From Verrucomicrobiaceae bacterium (GTDB lineage Bacteria; Verrucomicrobiota; Verrucomicrobiae; Verrucomicrobiales; Akkermansiaceae), in the NCBI GenBank assembly GCA_947372405.1, contig CANBTO010000385.1, forward strand, positions 1 through 5,430: a stretch of 5,430 nt of DNA, read 5' to 3'. Of this stretch, positions 1-4,073 are shown piece after piece (within the stretch, counting starts at the first letter, position 1; each line of letters opens with the position of its first letter). Under the pieces are notes generated by a model. The model saw only the letters and a list, made by a program, of their open reading frames with translations. It made no database searches and was not told where the DNA came from. A program made the translations under genes and the position numbers.

Positions 1-84
1 CCTCGCTGAGAGGGCGATGCGGCGTCTGGATCGCACGGTGTTAGAATCTATCTTAACAGTCATTGGTTCAAACATCGTACACCA
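1..84 (+). ncRNA. Possible degenerate or partial class II tRNA-like RNA, 3' part
   Basis: The left edge shows scattered tRNA-like features. A Ser-like D-arm pattern starts near position 4 (GCTGAGAGG). Next comes a hairpin that could be a long variable arm (TGTTA 39-43 with TAACA 54-58), then a consensus-like T-loop TTCAAAC at 67-73, and an ACCA end at 81-84. Against it, the T-stem does not pair (62-66 against 74-78), I found no convincing anticodon arm, and the 5' acceptor strand would lie outside the window. It could be a decayed member of the array that starts at 576, or chance. Low confidence. Confidence 0.2.
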
Positions 85-610
85 CGGAAGAGATTTCCGG
101 CACCGCAGTGGACGCAGTAGAAAGCTGGTGGAAATTGAGCAACCACTCCGTCCAATTCCACCTTACGAGTGGGAGCGCAAGAGATACCCCGATTCGTGGC
201 ATCGCTATTTCCGCTATGATATACTTCTGACGCCCCATCGTCAGTGGCAGCCATTTTGGGTATTTATCGATCCCACACTCGTTCGTCTCAAGATCGGACG
301 AAACTGGATCGAAGAGCGCCGCGAGATTGATCCTGGCATCGAAAGCCGGATTGGTGAATTGGACCGCTGGTTTGAGCAAAACCATGGCTGGCAACGCTAC
401 GGTTGGCTCAAAGGTCAGCGACAAAACTGGCACTCGCGCCATCATCAGCGCCGCCAACTTCAAAGAGAGCATCGTCGTGAAATCGCGAATGCCTATCAGA
501 TTTTTCCGGAGGTTGATCCGGCTGCGTCCGTGCGGCGCATCCCGACCAGTCTCCGGCGGATTTTCCTACCAATTTCCCGGCGTAGCCCAATGCAGAGGCA
601 ACGAGCTTAG
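17..610 (+). CDS. Doubtful open frame, Arg/Trp-rich, possibly non-coding or a decayed gene
   Basis: This is an uninterrupted 197-codon frame from ATG at 17, with AGAGG (9-13) just upstream as a close-spaced possible ribosome-binding site. I do not recognise the product. It is very rich in arginine, tryptophan, histidine and glutamine and has no signal peptide, membrane segment or motif I can name. That composition is more typical of a shadow or chance frame than of a real protein. Its last 35 bases run into the first well-folded tRNA-like gene (576-650), which argues against an intact gene ending here. Another + frame (about 60-240 and 243-530) reads more like ordinary protein but is broken by TGA near 240, so a decayed gene is also possible. 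The rest of 85-575 shows only short hairpins (227-244, 282-302, 368-384) of the kind expected by chance. Confidence 0.22.
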   Translation: MRRLDRTVLESILTVIGSNIVHHGRDFRHRSGRSRKLVEIEQPLRPIPPYEWERKRYPDSWHRYFRYDILLTPHRQWQPFWVFIDPTLVRLKIGRNWIEERREIDPGIESRIGELDRWFEQNHGWQRYGWLKGQRQNWHSRHHQRRQLQREHRREIANAYQIFPEVDPAASVRRIPTSLRRIFLPISRRSPMQRQRA

Positions 611-650
611 ACCTCGTCCAGTGCAGGTGCAAGTCCTGCCGCCGGGACCA
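576..650 (+). tRNA. tRNA-like RNA 1, Leu-type anticodon UAG on a class I body
   Basis: The 75-nt sequence folds into a complete cloverleaf. The acceptor is 7 bp (CCCGGCG 576-582 with CGCCGGG 640-646), the discriminator is A647, and CCA is encoded at 648-650. The D-stem is GCC 585-587 with GGC 597-599. The anticodon stem is ACGAG with CTCGT (601-605/613-617), and its loop CTTAGAC gives anticodon TAG at 608-610 behind T33. The variable loop is 5 nt (618-622). The T-stem is GCAGG with CCTGC (623-627/635-639). Two things are odd. A UAG anticodon would be leucine, but bacterial tRNA-Leu normally has a long variable arm, which is missing. The T-loop is TGCAAGT, with G where U55 is expected, and the D-loop lacks the GG pair. 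It may therefore not serve ordinary translation. Only U651 separates it from the next cloverleaf. Confidence 0.8.
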
Positions 651-651
651 T

Positions 652-744
652 GGAACGTGAACCGGACAAGCGCGCCGGGATTCTTTGCTAAAGAAATCGT
701 CCCGCACCACGCGGGGTGGGGAGCATGCCCTCCACGTTCCGCCA
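652..744 (+). tRNA. tRNA-like RNA 2, Ser-type anticodon GCU, 8/4 allo-tRNA-like fold
   Basis: A 93-nt RNA with an 8-bp acceptor (GGAACGTG 652-659 with CACGTTCC 733-740), discriminator G741 as usual for serine tRNAs, and encoded CCA at 742-744. The D-stem is CCGG with CCGG (662-665/675-678). The anticodon stem is 6 bp (679-684/692-698) with bulged A696, and the loop TTGCTAA gives anticodon GCT at 687-689. The long variable arm is 700-716 (CCCGC with GCGGG). The T-stem is 4 bp (718-721/729-732) with loop AGCATGC. An acceptor-plus-T branch of 8+4 bp, an extended anticodon stem and a long variable arm match the described allo-tRNA and tRNA-Sec-like molecules, most of which are serine-accepting. 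The T-loop is far from the TTC consensus and the D-loop has no GG. The closest relative in the window is 792-884. Confidence 0.8.
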
Positions 745-762
745 CCTTTTCATCCCCTTCGA

Positions 763-782
763 GTGCCCCGATACAAAGGCAC
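763..782 (+). other. Spacer hairpin between the two Ser-type tRNA-like genes
   Basis: In the 47-nt spacer 745-791, GTGCC (763-767) pairs with GGCAC (778-782) across a 10-nt loop. It could be a processing or spacing hairpin in a common precursor. It has no T-run, so it is not a standard terminator. A short hairpin like this can also occur by chance. Confidence 0.3.
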
Positions 783-791
783 CGGAACTAT

Positions 792-884
792 GGAACGTGA
801 ACCGGACGAGTGTGCCGGGATTCCTTGGAAAGGAAATCGTCCCGCATCATGCGGGATGGGGAGCATGTCCTCCACGTTCCGCCA
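792..884 (+). tRNA. tRNA-like RNA 3, Ser-type anticodon GGA, sister of RNA 2
   Basis: This has the same 93-nt architecture as 652-744. The acceptor is 8 bp (792-799/873-880), the discriminator is G881, and CCA is at 882-884. The D-stem is 802-805/815-818. The anticodon stem is 819-824/832-838 with bulged A836, and the loop TTGGAAA gives anticodon GGA at 827-829. The variable arm is 840-856 and the T-stem is 858-861/869-872 with loop AGCATGT. I count 11 differences from the sister copy. Two change the anticodon from GCU to GGA, so both serine codon boxes are represented. Two more replace a U-A by a C-G pair in the anticodon stem (T684-A692 becomes C824-G832). One turns a G-U into an A-U pair in the variable arm. 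The other six fall in the D-loop, variable-arm loop and T-loop. This pattern supports a selected RNA fold rather than a chance repeat. Confidence 0.8.
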
Positions 885-895
885 CTTTCCCATCA

Positions 896-972
896 GATCG
901 CGTAGCCCAACTGGCAGAGGCACGGCGTCGAGAACGCCGCAAGTGCTGGTTCAACTCCAGCCGTGATCACCA
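896..972 (+). tRNA. tRNA-like RNA 4, Leu-type anticodon GAG, class I body
   Basis: A 77-nt cloverleaf and the most canonical of the five. The acceptor is GATCGCG with CGTGATC (896-902/962-968, one G-U), the discriminator is A969, and CCA is at 970-972. The D-arm has the usual TGG in its loop (912-914) and stem GCC 905-907 with GGC 919-921. The anticodon stem is CGGCG with CGCCG (923-927/935-939), and the loop TCGAGAA gives GAG at 930-932. The variable loop is 5 nt (940-944). The T-stem is GCTGG with CCAGC (945-949/957-961) with consensus T-loop TTCAACT. Two oddities remain: position 33 is C (929) instead of the near-universal U, and a leucine anticodon sits on a class I body. The D-arm closely resembles that of 576-650, so the two are probably related. 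Confidence 0.82.
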
Positions 973-977
973 ACTTC

Positions 978-1049
978 GGACCCGAAGCTTAGACAGCGAA
1001 GCATCCGGCTTTTAACCGGACGAGCAGGGCGCACATCCCTGCGGGTTCA
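978..1049 (+). tRNA. tRNA-like RNA 5, Lys-type anticodon UUU, CCA not encoded
   Basis: A 72-nt cloverleaf. The acceptor is GGACCCG with CGGGTTC (978-984/1042-1048, one G-U) and the discriminator is A1049, followed by CAT rather than CCA. The D-stem is GCTT with AAGC (987-990/999-1002). The anticodon stem is TCCGG with CCGGA (1004-1008/1016-1020), and the loop CTTTTAA gives TTT at 1011-1013 behind T33. The variable loop is 4 nt. The T-stem is CAGGG with CCCTG (1025-1029/1037-1041) with unusual loop CGCACAT. The D-loop (991-998) lacks GG and position 8 is A instead of U. It begins 5 nt after the previous CCA and ends 34 nt before the start codon of the helical protein, so the array and that gene may share a transcript. 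CCA would have to be added after transcription if the RNA is charged. Confidence 0.72.
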
Positions 1050-1083
1050 CATTTTCACCTAAAACGAATAACAACTAACAATC

Positions 1084-1536
1084 ATGAAAATTACCAAAGC
1101 CTTGAAGCTTAAAAACCAACTCGCCGGAGATGTCGCGGAACTCAAGGTCCGCCTCACTTCGCAAAACTCCCGCGCTTCGACGGTGCCCTTCGACTACAAT
1201 GCGAATGACGTGCTCGTGGCCCTTCGTGCGAAAGTCGATGAACTCGTCAACGTGAAATCGGCGATCGCCGCAGCCAACGTGGAAATCTATCCACGCATCT
1301 TCCGGCTCGCGGAACTGAAGGGCCTCGTTGCCTCGATCAAATCCCTCGATACCCGCCAAGGCGTGTTCAAGGAAGGTGGGGGTTTCTCGCTCTCCGCCTG
1401 TGAGGTCGAATATGTCGCTCAGTTGAAAAAACCGGCTGTCGATGCGCTCGCCGCCGAACTCGAAGCCGAAATCTCGGCGATCCAGGACGAGCTCGATGAG
1501 TTCAACCAATCCCAATCCGTCTCACTGATGGTGTAA
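1084..1536 (+). CDS. Small all-helical protein, possibly DIP1984/septicolysin-like
   Basis: A 150-residue soluble protein with no signal peptide or membrane segment. It starts MKITKALKLKNQL and appears almost wholly helical. I see a Leu/Lys-rich helix at about 3-27, a polar turn (FDYNAND, 36-42), a second helix about 43-66, a third about 70-90, a glycine-rich linker (97-100, after the RQG at 91-93), and an acidic coiled-coil-like helix about 107-143. The opening (MK..KAL.L...L) and the helix-turn-helix layout resemble the DIP1984/septicolysin-like family of unknown function. I hold that assignment loosely because it rests on memory alone. The ATG at 1084 has no Shine-Dalgarno sequence; its leader (1050-1083) is A-rich. 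The position between the tRNA-like array and rtcB suggests it works with them, for example as an RNA-binding or scaffold partner, but nothing in the sequence proves a role. Confidence 0.85.
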   Translation: MKITKALKLKNQLAGDVAELKVRLTSQNSRASTVPFDYNANDVLVALRAKVDELVNVKSAIAAANVEIYPRIFRLAELKGLVASIKSLDTRQGVFKEGGGFSLSACEVEYVAQLKKPAVDALAAELEAEISAIQDELDEFNQSQSVSLMV

Positions 1537-1809
1537 AAATCTGGATGTGTGGCGCTGGAATCTTGTGAAGATTGTGTGACTGAAAAGTTGGACTCACCGT
1601 CCATTTCGTATGCAAAACGGAACTAACTGACTCCGATGCCGATGATCAAAATTCCAAGTGCAAAGGGTCAATCTGCAAGCCGCAAGATGTATGACTTAAA
1701 GCTCATTACAGTCACCGATTTCCGCTTAAGAAGCCGCCACACATCCACTCCACCTTTTTGAAAACAAACACCGCTTCCAGTCCGCCCATTTTTTCTATCA
1801 AAATCTATC
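1537..1809. other. 273-nt intergenic leader upstream of rtcB, nothing firm found
   Basis: No gene is seen here. AATCTT (1559-1564) and AAGATT (1568-1573) form a short perfect hairpin just after the upstream stop codon, but without a T-run. The last 60 nt before rtcB are pyrimidine- and A-rich and contain no Shine-Dalgarno match. The gap is long enough for rtcB to have its own promoter or a structured 5' leader, but I could not identify either. Confidence 0.35.
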
Positions 1810-3204
1810 ATGAAAACCAAAGACCTGATCTTCCTCGGCGTGCCTGCGGGCGAGCCGATCAAACACGCGCACGACTTCATCCAACGCTACATCGCGGACG
1901 GCAATGAGGGTTCGCGTCTCGGCGAGGAGATCTTCCAAATCGTCGCTGATCCTTCGGCGTTTTTCGCAGACCCGCTGCGTGCTCCGCTGGCCCGTTCTAT
2001 TTACCGTCCGGCTTTCACCCCGCGGGCGGAACTTGCGCCGTGGCGTCAGTGGGGCGATGACTTGGAAGCGGATGCCGTGCGGCAAATGGCGAACGCCTGT
2101 GCTTTGCCCGTCGCCGTGGCGGGGGCACTGATGCCGGACGCCCACCCGGGATACGGCCTGCCAATCGGCGGCGTTCTTGCCACCGACAATGCTGTGATTC
2201 CTTATGCCGTTGGCGTCGATATCGCATGTCGCATGAAACTAACGGTTTATGATCGCAAGGCGAACATCATCGCCGGTCAGCGCGACCGGTTGGCGAATAT
2301 TATCGAGAGCGAAACGCGTTTTGGGATCGGCTGCACCTTCAAGGATCGCCGTGATCACGATGTGATGGACGACGACTGGACGGTTTCGCCCGTGACGCGT
2401 CGTCTGCGCGATAAGGCATGGACCCAGCTCGGGACCAGTGGCAGCGGAAATCATTTCGTCGAGTTCGGTTCGTTCAAAGTGACCAACGAAAAGCTCGGGC
2501 TGCCTGATGGCGAATACCTCGCGTTGCTCAGCCACTCGGGTTCGCGTGGAACCGGCGCGCAGGTTTGTGACGCCTATAGCAAACGCGCGATGGCCCGCCG
2601 CTCGAATTTGCCGAAGGAACTCAAGCACTTGGCATGGCTTTCGCTCGATGAGGAAGATGGTCAGGAATACTGGAACGCCATGAACCTGATGGGACGTTAT
2701 GCCGCTGCGAACCATGAACTCATTCACAAGCATATTGCGAAAAAGCTTGGTGTGCGCGTCATCCTCGACATCGAGAACCACCACAATTTCGCGTGGAAGG
2801 AACGTCATGTCGTAAACGGCCACGAGCGCGAACTTATCGTGCATCGCAAGGGGGCGACTCCCGCTGGAAATGGGGTGTTAGGAATCATTCCCGGTTCCAT
2901 GGCATCGCCTGGATTCGTCGTTAGCGGCAAGGGACAACCCGAGTCGCTGAACAGCGCGTCGCACGGCGCGGGCCGGGTGATGAGCCGGACCAAGGCGCTG
3001 CAATCGTTCACCTGGAGCGGCACCAAAAAGCTGCTTGCCGATCGCGGTGTCGAACTCCTGTCCGCCGGCCTCGATGAGGTGCCGGGGGTTTACAAAGACA
3101 TCCACTCCGTCATGGCCGCGCAGTCCGACCTCGTCGAAGTGTTGGGCCGATTCGATCCCAAACTCGTTAAAATGTGTCCACCCGGCGAACGGGCGGAGGA
3201 TTAG
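1810..3204 (+). CDS. rtcB: RtcB family RNA-splicing ligase (3'-phosphate / 5'-hydroxyl RNA ligase)
   Basis: A complete 464-residue member of the GTP- and Mn2+-dependent ligase family that joins RNA 2',3'-cyclic-phosphate or 3'-phosphate ends to 5'-OH ends in tRNA splicing and repair. Family motifs appear in order: DAHPGYGLPIGG (110-121), VGVDIACR (134-141) with the metal-binding cysteine C140, SGNHFVE (212-218) with N214/H215, SHSGSRG (241-247) with H242, ENHHNFAWKE (322-331) with H325, VHRKGATPAG (344-353), IPGSM (360-364), and SHGAGRVMSRTKA (384-396) with H385 matching the histidine that carries GMP. All expected catalytic and metal ligands are present, so the enzyme should be active. It is longer than E. 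coli RtcB (about 408) and close to archaeal enzymes (about 480); the extra length is mostly before residue 100. The ATG at 1810 has no Shine-Dalgarno sequence. No rtcA or archease gene lies in the window. Confidence 0.96.
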   Translation: MKTKDLIFLGVPAGEPIKHAHDFIQRYIADGNEGSRLGEEIFQIVADPSAFFADPLRAPLARSIYRPAFTPRAELAPWRQWGDDLEADAVRQMANACALPVAVAGALMPDAHPGYGLPIGGVLATDNAVIPYAVGVDIACRMKLTVYDRKANIIAGQRDRLANIIESETRFGIGCTFKDRRDHDVMDDDWTVSPVTRRLRDKAWTQLGTSGSGNHFVEFGSFKVTNEKLGLPDGEYLALLSHSGSRGTGAQVCDAYSKRAMARRSNLPKELKHLAWLSLDEEDGQEYWNAMNLMGRYAAANHELIHKHIAKKLGVRVILDIENHHNFAWKERHVVNGHERELIVHRKGATPAGNGVLGIIPGSMASPGFVVSGKGQPESLNSASHGAGRVMSRTKALQSFTWSGTKKLLADRGVELLSAGLDEVPGVYKDIHSVMAAQSDLVEVLGRFDPKLVKMCPPGERAED

Positions 3205-3210
3205 TTAGAA

Positions 3211-3238
3211 ACCAGACTCAAGAGTCCAGAAGCCAGAT
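3211..3238 (+). repeat. CCAGA short repeats around a 12-nt palindrome
   Basis: Three CCAGA words occur at 3212, 3226 and 3233 or so. Between the first two lies a perfect inverted repeat, GACTC-AA-GAGTC (3215-3226). This low-complexity purine-rich stretch fills the start of the rtcB to HNH gap (3205-3297). Similar CCAGA-rich intergenic strings occur, as I recall, in Verrucomicrobiota genomes. It has no T-run, so a terminator role is unlikely. Confidence 0.4.
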
Positions 3239-3297
3239 GAAGAAAGGAAAAGCATGCTTCATTCCCTCCACACCATCTCCAATCCCCAATCTCTCCC

Positions 3298-3900
3298 ATG
3301 AAATCCACCCTCTACAAAACCACCGTGCTCGTGCTCAACCGCAACTGGCAGGCCATTCACGTGAAGACGCCGGCCGAGGCGTTTTGCATGATGGCGTCCG
3401 GTGCGGCGAGCGGGCTGGACATGCAGGGAGACGATTTCATTTCACCGTTGAAATGGGACGATTGGCTCAAGTTGCCGATCCGGGAAGTGGATCATTCCGT
3501 GAACACGCCACGCGGCCTTGTTAGGGTGCCGACGGTGATTGTCGCATCGAACTACTCGAAGGTTCCGTTGTGTCGTCCACGCTTCGGCACCCGCGGGATT
3601 TGGAAACGCGATGGCGGTATTTGCCAATACACCGGTCGCAAGCTTGCGCCCGGAGAGGGGAATATCGACCACGTCGTGCCTCGTTCGCGCGGTGGAGCGT
3701 CGTCGTGGGAAAACTGTGTGCTGTCGCATCGTTCGGTAAACGAGAAAAAGGCCGACCGCCTGCCTCACGAAGCCGGACTGCGTCTGCGCCGAACGCCAGA
3801 CGTGCCGCGCGCGCTGCCTGCCACGGTGCTGATTCAGAACCTCCACGGAGTGAAGGATTGGCAACGTTTCCTCGCACCGTTCAACGGGCAGGCGGCGTGA
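3298..3900 (+). CDS. HNH-fold endonuclease family protein lacking most zinc ligands
   Basis: A 200-residue cytoplasmic protein. The N-terminal part (about 7-100) begins VLVLNRNWQAIHV, the opening typical of HNH proteins of the CRISPR-unrelated 'VLNRNYQP' type. The HNH core is about 101-165: CQYTGRKL (109-116), IDHVVPRSRGG (123-133) with D124/H125, SWEN (136-139), VN at 147-148, and PHEAGLRL (156-163). In common relatives a CxxC pair near the start and a second CxxC before the final N bind structural zinc. Here C109 remains, but the others read T112, H144 and V147. The H-N-N catalytic pattern is kept, so nuclease activity is plausible; I recall similar cysteine-poor members in Verrucomicrobiota and Planctomycetes. 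It starts 93 nt after rtcB on the same strand without a Shine-Dalgarno sequence. Whether it belongs to the RNA-repair locus or is an ordinary neighbour is not clear. Confidence 0.88.
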   Translation: MKSTLYKTTVLVLNRNWQAIHVKTPAEAFCMMASGAASGLDMQGDDFISPLKWDDWLKLPIREVDHSVNTPRGLVRVPTVIVASNYSKVPLCRPRFGTRGIWKRDGGICQYTGRKLAPGEGNIDHVVPRSRGGASSWENCVLSHRSVNEKKADRLPHEAGLRLRRTPDVPRALPATVLIQNLHGVKDWQRFLAPFNGQAA

Positions 3901-3966
3901 GCAAAGGAGCGCGTTCATCCTGAGCGCTGGGTGCGGCGGACATCCTGCCTGCCGTCTCGGCTCCGG

Positions 3967-4007
3967 CCGACAGGGTGTCGGGCCGACTCAGCCGACAACG
4001 TGTCGGC
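3967..4007. repeat. Two tandem short hairpins, REP-like
   Basis: Two near-identical inverted repeats stand 10 nt apart: CCGACA-GGG-TGTCGG (3967-3981) and GCCGACA-ACG-TGTCGGC (3991-4007). Both have the same 6-bp stem with different 3-nt loops, so the stem is conserved while the loop varies. The 173-nt gap 3901-4073 also holds CATCCTG twice (3916 and 3941). This looks like a dispersed intergenic element of REP type. No T-run follows, so it is not a standard terminator, although such hairpins can stabilise 3' mRNA ends. Confidence 0.6.
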
Positions 4008-4062
4008 GCTCCTCATGGAATCGGCATCCGCCGCGCTATTGCCAAGCGGTCGGATGTCTGCC

Positions 4063-4066
4063 AAGG
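4063..4066 (+). promoter_or_regulatory. Ribosome binding site of opgG
   Basis: AAGG lies 7 nt before the ATG at 4074. It is a modest match, but it is the best-spaced Shine-Dalgarno candidate among the confident genes here. It supports the start that gives a full signal peptide. Confidence 0.45.
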
Positions 4067-4073
4067 CTTTGTC

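Noticed and set aside
127..162. Inverted repeat GGTGGAA / TTCCACC with a bulged A
   Set aside because: The stem is good, but the loop is only 15 nt, with no cloverleaf and no T-run; not assignable to a known element.
193..220. Possible promoter TTCGTG - 16 nt - TATGAT
   Set aside because: The -35 box is poor and the distance to the array is about 355 nt; likely chance.
516..571. Extra tRNA-like RNA ending in ACCA at 568-571 just before RNA 1
   Set aside because: No 5' acceptor strand matches the bases before ACCA, and no T-arm could be formed.
754..769. TTCGAGT (758-764), a perfect T-loop consensus, between the two Ser-type RNAs
   Set aside because: The flanking CCCC and GCCCC cannot pair, and no other tRNA arms surround it.
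604..994. Shared 9-mer AGCTTAGAC in the anticodon arm of RNA 1 (604-612) and the D-arm of RNA 5 (986-994)
   Set aside because: A 9-base match within about 500 nt is close to chance expectation, and the structural positions differ.
685..1015. Open frames of about 93-99 codons across the array, with a repeated GWGACPPRSATF-like peptide
   Set aside because: The repeat is explained by the two sister RNAs at 652-744 and 792-884; the frames cross well-paired stems and have no independent support.
1549..1564. Sigma-54-like TGGCGC...TTGT upstream of rtcB, looked for because proteobacterial rtcBA is sigma-54 dependent
   Set aside because: The spacing between the GG and the downstream element is off by about two bases and the -12 GC is missing.
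2239..2844. Long minus-strand frame of 201 codons
   Set aside because: It lies wholly inside rtcB, whose protein motifs are unambiguous; it is a shadow frame.
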